Below are positions 1 to 5,553 of a DNA stretch of 5,553 nt, piece after piece (the first letter of the stretch is position 1; the number at the start of each line of letters is the position of its first letter). The translations under genes were made by a program, and so were the position numbers. Below the pieces are notes generated by a model. That model did not search any database and was not told the origin of the DNA. It worked only from the letters and a program-made list of their open reading frames with translations. Origin of the DNA: Kiritimatiellia bacterium (lineage in GTDB: Bacteria > Verrucomicrobiota > Kiritimatiellia > RFP12 > UBA1067); contig JAQWAM010000124.1 of the NCBI GenBank assembly GCA_028707675.1, forward strand, positions 1 to 5,553. Reading direction: 5' to 3'.

Positions 1-409
1 CGGGTATAGTAGGGTTGAGGCCGTCGGACACCGGGCTGCCAGAACGGGCGGCCCAAACGGCGGCGCCGCTCTCGATCACCTGCGTCCACCCCTCCGGCAG
101 GGCGCCGCCGTGCTCGAAATCCTCGCTGAACGGCATCGGCGTGGGGATGTTGATCCTGAGCGTGAAGAGGTTGGTCGTTGCCTTGCCGTCGGCGCCGGCC
201 ACCCGCACGCTGAAATAGTGCAGCCCGGGGGCGGTCGGCTGACCGCTGATCACCCCGTCGTCCGCACCCAGGCTCAGTCCGGCGGGCAAAGCGTTGGAGA
301 CCACCGCCCACGAGTAAGGCTGGGTGCCGCCTGCGGCCTCCAGCGCGGTGCTGTACTCCAGCGCGGTGAGCCCGCTCGGCAGCGTCTGTCCGGTACGGAT
401 GAGCGGCGC
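1..409 (-). repeat. Protein repeat unit 3: Ig-like plus start of a third choice-of-anchor-J module (cut by edge)
   Basis: Residues 1074-1161 form a third Ig-like module (QPYSWAVVS, LPAGLSLG, GVISGQP, HYFSVRVAGADG). A third anchor-J module starts at residue 1165 (FSEDFEHGGALPEGWTQ) and is cut by the window edge after 45 residues. It starts 254 residues after the unit 2 module. The tail therefore continues for at least another 110 or so residues if this module is complete, and possibly through more units and an anchor or sorting domain. Confidence 0.8.
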
Positions 410-3400
410 GTCGGTGGCGGCCGTGATCCGGACGTTGTCGACGCACACGCCGTAACCCGAACGCGCGTTACCCTCAAAGGCGATGCGGTAAGTCGAGGTC
501 GGCTCCGGCAACAGCATCGTGCGTTCCGTCCAAACCGGCACGTTTGCGGTGTAAGTCGCCAGCAGATGCCATGTGTCGGCGTCGGAACGCTTGTAAAACA
601 CCCTTAACTCGTCTTGCCCGTCTTCCCATGCCTTCATGCAATGCCAGAAACTCAGGCGGATGTCGCCCGGCGCCTGGCCGAGATCGATAAACGGCGAAAC
701 CAGCCGCGTCTTCTTGTCCGGCATTCCGTGCGACCACTCCGTGAACAAGAACGCGTTGAAACTACCGCTTTGCGCTTGCAGCGGGTTGCGGTTATAGCCC
801 CCGGAATAACAAGACCACGAAACGTTGTCAGTGACGTATTCCTGCGTCCAGCCGAACGGCATCAGGCCGCCGCGCTCGAAATCCTCGGCGAAGAGATCCG
901 CCCGCGGCAGGACCACAGCCAAGCCCAGAGCCTTGTCAGCCGTCGCGTTCTCTCCGTCCGTGACCCTTACCGTGAAGGAGGACGACTGGACATTCGATGA
1001 AAGGCCGGTGATCAAACCTTCCGCATCCATCGAAAAGCCAGTCGGCAAGCCTCCGGCAATGATGGCATAGGTGTACGGAGGCACACCGCCCTCTGCCGCC
1101 AGCCGATTAGTATACGCCGCCTCTATGACGGCAGGCGTCAGCGGATCCGCGTTGGTTATGCCCAGCGGCGGCGTGGGATCCCATACCGCCACGTCGTCCA
1201 CGCAGACGCCGTAACCGTATCTGGCCGTGCCCTCGAAAGCCAGATAGGCCGTGCGCGACGGCGCCGGCAGGTCGATCGTTCTCTGTGTCCAGCTTATCAC
1301 GGAGGCCGCATATGTGGCGACCGGCTCCCATTCCGCGGCCCACGAGGTCTTGTAATATACCCGCAGCTCGTCCTGGCCTGTTGACCAGCGCTCCATGTGA
1401 TGCCAGAAGGTCACGCGCGCCGCCTTGGCGTCATCGCCGAAATCCAGCATGGGGGAGATCAGGCGCGTTACCGCCTGCGTCATCGTGTTGACATACAGGC
1501 AGGCGTTGCGAATCCCGCCGTGGGCGTTGACCGGGCTGCCGTTGGGGCTGCCGGTGACGAACTCCCATGCCTTCGCGCCGCTCGCCTGCGCCTGCGCCCA
1601 GGCGTCCGGCAGATTGCCGCCGTTCTCGAAATCCTCCGTAAACGGCAGGGCCGGGTTCGGCAGGATCGCGATCGAGCAATCGTTGGTGGTGGCGGAGGCG
1701 CCGTCACCGTACACCACGAGCGTGAACGCGGCGTTCTCCACCGTCACCGGCATGCCGGTGACCGCGCCCGAGGGATCCAATGCCAGCCCGGCGGGCAAAA
1801 CGCCCGCGATAATCTGCCATGTGTAGGGCTTGATGCCGTCAACCGCATTCAACGGGAGATTGTAGTATGTTCCGATCCAACCGGGCGGTAAAACCCCCTT
1901 GCGCAACATCACCGGCGGCGGCGGCACAAACCTGAAGGTCATTACCGTGCCGTTGGTGCTGAAATGGCGCGCGTACATGAGCGAATCCGTGCCGTCCCAC
2001 CAGCGCGAACCCGGCGCGGACCCCGGAGTAAGAGCATTGACATATCCTGCCGCGGGATTGCCTGCATAATACAGGTCTGTGGCGTCGCCGTCATTGATGT
2101 TCATCTGCAGATCCCAACGGTTGTCGGCCTGCACAAGGGTGCATTCGTAGTTCTTGTGGCTGTCATTGTACGCGAGGCTCTGATTGTCGCGGTCGCCCAG
2201 CTCGTCAATATGCCAGACCGCCACGCCTGAGGCCGGGATGTTGGCGTCGCGCCCGGTCTGCTGGCGGTTCTCGAAAAGAAAATACTCCGCGGGCGTTCCG
2301 GGCTTCTCATAGCGGTAGAACTTGTTGAAATCCGGATCCTCCGGCAGGGCCGCGACCGAGGCCAGCAATCCGTCGCGGTAGGTCACGTCGACGGTTGTCG
2401 CCCACCCCGCGACATGTTTCAGGTAGGCGCAGAACTGCGGCGGGTTGCGGCCGTAGAAGGTGCCTGAGTTCATCAGGCAGAAGAGCCCGGCGCCGCCGGA
2501 GGAGTCCTGCGGAACGTCATAGTCATAAATGTCCGGAAAGCCGCAGAGCATGTGGCCGTTCTCGTGCGCGAAGGTGGCGATTTCCAGACTGCTGCCGATG
2601 TCCGTGACCTGATAGTTCATGAGGCGCAGGCCGCCGTCCGACAGCTCGATCGGCAGGCCGAGCATTGAATAATGCGGCCAAAGCCCCTTTGACCAAACAC
2701 CGCCGTTACCCCCCGCGTAAAACACGCTGCATGCCGCGACCGCCTCGAAATCGACAGGGAACTCGATGCCGAACATGTTCTCGTTCACCATCCGCGTGGT
2801 CAGGTTGGCAAAAGTCGGCAGGATTTCGGTCTCATACTCCGGCAGCGCCTTCATGATTGCCACCGCGTCGTTTATCAGCCGGCGCGCGTTTTCGCCCGCG
2901 TCGTTGTTGATATCATTGTAATAACTCTTGGGGTGCAGCGAGTTGGGGATGTGGATATATACCGTAACGACGTGCGTGAAATTGAGCTGGTTCTTGGAGA
3001 CATCCGCGTAATACTCTTTTACCGACCCGTTGTTGCCGTAGCCGGTGTAGTTGTCGCCGTTGCAGAATTCAACGATGTCATCCCGCGGCACCGTCGCCGG
3101 ATCATCGTCAAAATCAACCAGCAGGCACAGCCCGACCTTTTCGCCGACAGTCTCGAAAGTCGGCGGCGCCATGATCACCGGACCGTCATTCAGCGCCGCC
3201 TCGCGCAGCGCTTTCTGAGCTTTGAGATCCTGCCATCGCTGCGATGCCTTGACCCGCTCGTCCCACTCAACACGGCGCTCCAGCGCCTTTTGGCGGGCGG
3301 ACTCCGGCGTGACGCGCAGGTGTTTCGCAAGGCCTAGAGCGGCGGGGTTGTCGCGCCCGACCACCAGCGCGGTGGGCACGAGATCCGCGCCGTCTGCCGA

Positions 3401-3628
3401 CACCCCGGCATAGACATAGGCCATGGTGCCGGGGTCGAAGGTAACGGTATAGCCGTCGAGGGTCTCGAAGTCCGCGTGGAATTCGTCGCCCTCGCCCCAT
3501 AGCGTGATCTCACGACCGTCCGGCTGGGTGAAGCTGATACGCCTGGCGAAAGGCGCGGCCTGCGACAATGACGCCAGCAGCGCCGCCAACCCGACCCAGC
3601 AGGCCAATCTTTTTTTGACTCCTGTCAT
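1..3628 (-). CDS. Secreted M6-family zinc metalloprotease with repeated Ig-like / choice-of-anchor-J tail (3' end outside window)
   Basis: An uninterrupted frame of 1209 codons runs from ATG at 3628 off the left edge, so the C-terminus is missing. I translated it by hand from the minus strand and the codon count matches the span. It is predicted to be an exported peptidase that cleaves external proteins. Residues 1-24 form a signal peptide (KKR, then a hydrophobic stretch, then SQA). Residues 27-150 resemble the M6 propeptide (QPDG, LWGEGDEF, DGYTV), ending in a charged, probably helical stretch at 107-145. Residues 160-570 are the catalytic domain: GYGNNGSVKEYY at 197-208, the zinc motif HENGHMLCGFPD at 355-366 with probable catalytic E356, and FCLMNSG at 383-389. 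From 569 on, Ig-like modules (569-656, 820-907, 1074-1161) alternate with choice-of-anchor-J modules (662-817, 911-1072, 1165 onward). Such tails usually serve adhesion or substrate binding (family knowledge). Substrate and anchoring mode are unknown because the C-terminus is not visible. Confidence 0.94.
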   Translation of the reverse strand, partial: MTGVKKRLACWVGLAALLASLSQAAPFARRISFTQPDGREITLWGEGDEFHADFETLDGYTVTFDPGTMAYVYAGVSADGADLVPTALVVGRDNPAALGLAKHLRVTPESARQKALERRVEWDERVKASQRWQDLKAQKALREAALNDGPVIMAPPTFETVGEKVGLCLLVDFDDDPATVPRDDIVEFCNGDNYTGYGNNGSVKEYYADVSKNQLNFTHVVTVYIHIPNSLHPKSYYNDINNDAGENARRLINDAVAIMKALPEYETEILPTFANLTTRMVNENMFGIEFPVDFEAVAACSVFYAGGNGGVWSKGLWPHYSMLGLPIELSDGGLRLMNYQVTDIGSSLEIATFAHENGHMLCGFPDIYDYDVPQDSSGGAGLFCLMNSGTFYGRNPPQFCAYLKHVAGWATTVDVTYRDGLLASVAALPEDPDFNKFYRYEKPGTPAEYFLFENRQQTGRDANIPASGVAVWHIDELGDRDNQSLAYNDSHKNYECTLVQADNRWDLQMNINDGDATDLYYAGNPAAGYVNALTPGSAPGSRWWDGTDSLMYARHFSTNGTVMTFRFVPPPPVMLRKGVLPPGWIGTYYNLPLNAVDGIKPYTWQIIAGVLPAGLALDPSGAVTGMPVTVENAAFTLVVYGDGASATTNDCSIAILPNPALPFTEDFENGGNLPDAWAQAQASGAKAWEFVTGSPNGSPVNAHGGIRNACLYVNTMTQAVTRLISPMLDFGDDAKAARVTFWHHMERWSTGQDELRVYYKTSWAAEWEPVATYAASVISWTQRTIDLPAPSRTAYLAFEGTARYGYGVCVDDVAVWDPTPPLGITNADPLTPAVIEAAYTNRLAAEGGVPPYTYAIIAGGLPTGFSMDAEGLITGLSSNVQSSSFTVRVTDGENATADKALGLAVVLPRADLFAEDFERGGLMPFGWTQEYVTDNVSWSCYSGGYNRNPLQAQSGSFNAFLFTEWSHGMPDKKTRLVSPFIDLGQAPGDIRLSFWHCMKAWEDGQDELRVFYKRSDADTWHLLATYTANVPVWTERTMLLPEPTSTYRIAFEGNARSGYGVCVDNVRITAATDAPLIRTGQTLPSGLTALEYSTALEAAGGTQPYSWAVVSNALPAGLSLGADDGVISGQPTAPGLHYFSVRVAGADGKATTNLFTLRINIPTPMPFSEDFEHGGALPEGWTQVIESGAAVWAARSGSPVSDGLNPTIP
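413..1171 (-). repeat. Protein repeat unit 2: Ig-like plus choice-of-anchor-J module
   Basis: Residues 820-907 repeat the Ig-like core (PPYTYAIIAGGLPTGFSMD, then GLITG). Residues 911-1072 repeat the anchor-J module: FAEDFERGG, LVSPFIDLG, FWHCMKAWEDGQDELRVFYK, and AFEGNARSGYGVCVDNV. The identities with unit 1 are concentrated in the FWH-M--W--GQDELRV-YK block and the AFEG-AR-GYGVCVD-V block. The module start lies 250 residues after that of unit 1. DNA identity is patchy, so this is an old duplication and not a recent DNA repeat. Confidence 0.85.
1178..1924 (-). repeat. Protein repeat unit 1: Ig-like (He_PIG) plus choice-of-anchor-J module
   Basis: Residues 569-656 form a putative-Ig module with the typical core: PYTWQIIAG, then LPAGLALDPSGAVTGMP, then a beta strand. 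Residues 662-817 form a choice-of-anchor-J (cleaved-adhesin-like) module: FTEDFENGGNLPDAW at the start, LISPMLDFG, FWHHMERW, GQDELRVYYK, and AFEGTARYGYGVCVDDV at the end. This unit follows the peptidase domain directly, joined by a short proline run (PPPP, 569-572). It is the most complete copy for comparing with units 2 and 3. Its role is probably binding or spacing rather than catalysis. Confidence 0.85.
2552..2566 (-). other. Zinc-binding HExxH motif (HENGH) of the M6 peptidase
   Basis: Codons 355-359 read H-E-N-G-H. H355 and H359 are expected zinc ligands and E356 the general base. The motif continues MLCGFPDIYDYD. In the M6 form I recall (HExGHxLGLPD) the Asp lies ten residues after the first His; here D366 lies eleven after it because of an extra residue near C362. 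The flanking FAHE and the later LMNSG around M386, a candidate Met-turn, fit the family. The motif is intact, so the enzyme is predicted to be active. Confidence 0.9.
3557..3628 (-). other. Signal peptide of the M6 protease
   Basis: Residues 1-24 have a basic n-region (VKKR, residues 4-7), a hydrophobic core rich in Leu and Ala (about residues 9-21) and a small-residue cleavage site, SQA before AP. This is a Sec-type signal, with signal peptidase I cleavage most likely after A24. No lipobox Cys follows the hydrophobic core, so the protein is not expected to be a lipoprotein. Confidence 0.85.
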
Positions 3629-3635
3629 AAAGCGA

Positions 3636-3640
3636 TCTTC
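3636..3640 (-). promoter_or_regulatory. Weak Shine-Dalgarno-like GAAGA before the protease ATG
   Basis: GAAGA lies seven bases upstream of ATG 3628, a normal spacing but a weak match. A stronger AGGAG (3619-3623) lies inside the coding region, 11 bases before an in-frame TTG at codon 8 (3607). Starting at that TTG would remove the KKR n-region of the signal peptide. I therefore prefer the ATG, and the TTG is the only serious alternative. Confidence 0.35.
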
Positions 3641-3684
3641 ACGAAAAATCTGTTTGGCGCAAAAACGCGGACGGTCGGTCTGGC

Positions 3685-3713
3685 GGCGGCCCGCGCTTTG
3701 GAGGCGGGCCGCC
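3685..3713 (-). terminator. Perfect 10-bp GC-rich hairpin between the two genes; possible terminator or attenuator
   Basis: On the minus strand GGCGGCCCGC (3713-3704) pairs perfectly with GCGGGCCGCC (3694-3685) around a 9-base loop. It begins 15 bases after the TGA of the upstream gene, the usual place for a terminator. No U-tract follows immediately; the first T-run (TTTTT, 3665-3661) is 19 bases further on. It may be a partial or Rho-assisted terminator, or a 3'-end stabilising structure. The rest of the spacer shows no clear promoter. Confidence 0.55.
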
Positions 3714-3728
3714 TTTCACCGCCGCCGT

Positions 3729-5553
3729 TCACTGGTGGGCAAGCCTGATCCGGAAGAAACCGATCTCGGGATTGAGGTTCTGCAGCACGGCATCCTCCAG
3801 CCGCACCGAGACCGACTCCAGACCGGACACCGGCACCGACCCGCGCTGCACCACTGTCCAGTCCGCGTCGGACAGCGACTGCTTGTAAAGGATCTCGTAA
3901 TCCCGCGTGGCGGCCGTTGACATGGCCGCAAGCCGCGGCAGCAGCGCGCTGCCCTCCGTCTCCGGCTGCTCCAGGCCGAAGTCGAAGCTGACAGCCGGCG
4001 CGTTTTCCGAAACCAGATCCAGCCCGGTCAGGTTCAGCGTCAAGAACGCGTTGGGGTCAAACCCGAGCGCCAGCTTGTCGCCGTCGCGGTAGCCGTCGCC
4101 CGAAGACGAAGGCGCCGCGGCGTCCGTCCCCAGCGCCAGCTCGAGCAGGTCGCCCAGGCCGTCACCGTCCTGATCCGTGGTGCCGGCCGACATGGTCAGG
4201 AAGAACGCGGCCGCGTTCGGTCCGGCGGCGCTCAATGCAGGGTTGATCTCTGTGTCCGGCGCGCTGCCGGTCGCCGGCCCGGTGAGGGTCAGGAAGTTGG
4301 CGGCGCCCGGATTCGCCTCGTACTCCCATGCGTCCGGGAACCAGTCCTGATCCGTGTCGGCGTCCTCGATCACGATGTCGACGACTTCGGAATCGCGGCC
4401 GAAGGCCACCTTCACCGCGCGCGGGTCGTAAGGCTTGTCGGTGAGGCCGTAGTGGTTAGCGTACCCCCATGACTCCCAGATGTCGCGGTCGCCGTTCTGG
4501 TTGTGGTCGATATATGCCATCACGTAGTAATTTCCCGCATGCTCACTGGGCACAAGCCCGCGCATCACGGCGTTGACCACCGGCTCGTTTCCAGATGTCA
4601 GCGAAGTCAGATCGCTGCCCGCCAAGGTGTATTCGGCTTCTGGCCAGCCGGCGAACCCTTCGTTGTCGAACACCCGCACCTTGACTCTGCCTGCCAGCAG
4701 GCTGGTGGCCGGCCCGTAATACTTGACCCGGGCGCGGATCTCGCCGTAGCCGGAGGAGTCGATCGGGCGGTTGACGTCCAGACGGAAGGATTTCCAGTCC
4801 GACCAGTTCGGATTCAGCGCGGTATTGCTGAACTTGGAGTTCAAGGCCATCACGCGCCAGTAATAGACCGTGTCGGTGGTGAAAACCTGCCCGTTCTGCA
4901 GCGGGGCGCCGGCGTAGATCGGCGCGCGCCAGATATGCTCTCCGTAAGAGTTGCGCGCCGGCGCCAGCACCGGCTCGGCGCTGTAGACCGTGGCGCCCGC
5001 GGGCGAGCTCTTCTTGATCTCGATCGCGAAGGCGGTGTAGCCGGCGGGCATCCTCCAACGGAACTCCGGACGCGCGGAATAAACGTACGCGTTCGCCGGA
5101 TATGTGGCCACGGCTTTGGCGCGGACAGTGTCATAAATGTTGGTGAACACGCTGACCAGCTCTCCAGACGCGCCCCGCCGCACCTCGTACACGAACTCGT
5201 TCCATTGCTGCGGATTGGAGACGCCCAGCAGAGCCCAGTCGAAGCCCAATTGATTGCGGCCGATCAGGTCGCCCTCGTGCAGATAACTCCGCATGCCTGT
5301 CATTGTCTTGTCCACGACCGTGTATGGCTCCGGCGCGACAAACCCGTCCACATGGGTCCGCCGGATCACGACTCTCGGATCGGTATTTTCTTCACCTGAC
5401 GAGCCGCCGCCGGACGACGAGCCGCCTAGATAGATGTCTTCTGAGCGCAGGCCGCTGTTCAGGTCGATCCGCAGAAAACCGGGCCGGTAATCCGTCAGAT
5501 AGATATTGACGGTCTGGCGGTCCCAGCCCACGTCAACCGCGAAGCTCTCCGAC
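3729..5553 (-). CDS. Secreted or surface protein with FN3-like region, EF-hand-type calcium loops and C-terminal beta domain (5' end outside window)
   Basis: The frame is open to the right edge and ends at TGA 3731-3729, giving 607 visible residues. A GTG at 5531 could be called a start, but the frame continues upstream without a stop (SESFAVD precedes it) and no signal peptide is visible, so the true N-terminus lies outside. Numbering from the first complete codon (5552): residues 43-55 are a Gly/Ser/Glu linker. Residues 148-260 look fibronectin-III-like (PEFRWRMPAGY, VYYWRVMAL, WSDWKSFRLDV). EF-hand-type loops lie at 349-360, 399-410 and 460-471, with a degenerate one near 486. Residues 497-607 are a C-terminal beta domain (YEILYKQSLSDADWTVV, GFFRIRLAHQ) of a kind I associate with exported Verrucomicrobia-type proteins. 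I see no catalytic motif. The likely role is structural or adhesive and calcium-stabilised; the family is not recognised. Confidence 0.9.
   Translation of the reverse strand, partial: SESFAVDVGWDRQTVNIYLTDYRPGFLRIDLNSGLRSEDIYLGGSSSGGGSSGEENTDPRVVIRRTHVDGFVAPEPYTVVDKTMTGMRSYLHEGDLIGRNQLGFDWALLGVSNPQQWNEFVYEVRRGASGELVSVFTNIYDTVRAKAVATYPANAYVYSARPEFRWRMPAGYTAFAIEIKKSSPAGATVYSAEPVLAPARNSYGEHIWRAPIYAGAPLQNGQVFTTDTVYYWRVMALNSKFSNTALNPNWSDWKSFRLDVNRPIDSSGYGEIRARVKYYGPATSLLAGRVKVRVFDNEGFAGWPEAEYTLAGSDLTSLTSGNEPVVNAVMRGLVPSEHAGNYYVMAYIDHNQNGDRDIWESWGYANHYGLTDKPYDPRAVKVAFGRDSEVVDIVIEDADTDQDWFPDAWEYEANPGAANFLTLTGPATGSAPDTEINPALSAAGPNAAAFFLTMSAGTTDQDGDGLGDLLELALGTDAAAPSSSGDGYRDGDKLALGFDPNAFLTLNLTGLDLVSENAPAVSFDFGLEQPETEGSALLPRLAAMSTAATRDYEILYKQSLSDADWTVVQRGSVPVSGLESVSVRLEDAVLQNLNPEIGFFRIRLAHQ
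4140..4175 (-). other. EF-hand-type calcium loop 3 (DQDGDGLGDLLE)
   Basis: This is a classic DxDxDGxxDxxE loop, followed by LALGTD. It is probably calcium-binding. About 26 residues downstream a degenerate copy reads DGYRDGDKLALGFDP (4097-4053) and shares the LALG-D tail. The two form a tandem pair of the thrombospondin-3-like kind. Confidence 0.75.
4323..4370 (-). other. EF-hand-type calcium loop 2 (DTDQDWFPDAWE)
   Basis: Acidic residues occupy loop positions 1, 3, 5 and 9, with Glu at 12. The preceding EDA adds further acidic residues. The pattern resembles the thrombospondin type 3 / dockerin-like repeats frequent in large exported bacterial proteins. The usual Gly at position 6 is replaced by Trp-Phe, so binding is likely but not certain. 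Confidence 0.65.
4473..4508 (-). other. EF-hand-type calcium loop 1 (DHNQNGDRDIWE)
   Basis: The twelve-residue loop has oxygen ligands at positions 1, 3, 5, 7, 9 and 12 (D, N, N, D, D, E). That is the full EF-hand or dockerin ligand pattern, and it is the best of the four loops. It follows a beta strand (NYYVMAYI), as is common for calcium loops in extracellular beta-domain proteins. Confidence 0.7.
5394..5426 (-). other. Gly/Ser low-complexity linker in the upstream protein
   Basis: Eleven codons encode GGSSSGGGSSG, followed by EEN. This is a flexible linker separating an N-terminal beta-rich segment (NIYLTDYRPGFLRIDL) from the segment starting RVVIRRTHVDGF. It marks a domain boundary and supports an extracytoplasmic multidomain protein. 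The Gly codons are mostly GGC and the Ser codons mixed. Confidence 0.75.

Noticed and set aside
113..1636. Three copies of the 12-mer CTCGAAATCCTC as a DNA-level repeat or binding site
   Set aside because: They encode the conserved EDFE motif at the same position of each anchor-J module, so protein conservation explains them.
1397..1891. Plus-strand open frames of 130-165 codons (also 110-607 and 614-1000)
   Set aside because: They are antisense to the protease tail and recur at matching places in each repeat because the coding strand repeats. No domain or convincing ribosome binding site was seen.
3629..3684. Promoter for the protease gene in the spacer (TTGCGC near 3664-3659)
   Set aside because: A TTGCGC hexamer can be paired with AAGATC at 17 bases, but the -10 match is poor and would overlap the ribosome-binding region. 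Not supportable.
3504..3920. 138-codon plus-strand frame crossing the spacer
   Set aside because: It overlaps the start of the protease, the hairpin and the end of the upstream gene, and its composition is that of a shadow frame.
4503..5399. 298-codon plus-strand open frame
   Set aside because: It lies fully antisense to the upstream secreted-protein gene. Its translation is rich in Arg, His and Gly with no recognisable domain, as expected for a shadow in GC-rich DNA.
3729..5531. GTG at 5531 as the true start of the upstream gene
   Set aside because: The frame stays open to the window edge, no signal peptide follows the GTG, and the residues after it (WDRQTVNIYLTDY) look like the middle of a beta domain.

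Overview
The window is GC-rich, almost fully coding, and every supportable gene lies on the minus strand. It holds two large genes for secreted proteins, each cut by a window edge, separated by a 100-base gap. No RNA gene, CRISPR array, insertion sequence or phage feature was seen. The domain style suggests a GC-rich Gram-negative of the Planctomycetes-Verrucomicrobia-Chlamydiae group, perhaps Kiritimatiellota, Lentisphaerota or Verrucomicrobiota. The style in question is an M6-type metalloprotease carrying putative-Ig and choice-of-anchor-J modules, next to a protein with calcium-loop repeats and a C-terminal beta domain. This assignment is inference; no marker gene is present.

Layout in transcription order, right to left. 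(1) 5553-3729: the last 607 residues of a secreted or surface protein. It has a Gly/Ser/Glu linker, a fibronectin-III-like region, three good EF-hand-type calcium loops plus one degenerate loop, and a C-terminal beta domain. (2) 3728-3629: a spacer with a perfect 10-bp GC-rich hairpin and a possible competing helix. (3) 3628-1: the first 1209 residues of a secreted M6-family zinc metalloprotease. It has a signal peptide, propeptide-like region and catalytic domain with HENGH, followed by a tail of alternating Ig-like (He_PIG) and choice-of-anchor-J (cleaved-adhesin-like) modules. The tail has a period of 250-254 residues and is still repeating when it leaves the window. This 3.6-kb frame has no stop inside the window, so a start-to-stop gene finder would miss it.

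Both products look extracytoplasmic and may act together in surface attachment or breakdown of external protein, but only their adjacency, shared strand and shared secreted character support this. The most useful observations are the modular protease tail, the one-residue-longer zinc motif and the spacer hairpin. I did not find convincing evidence of a new multi-gene system.
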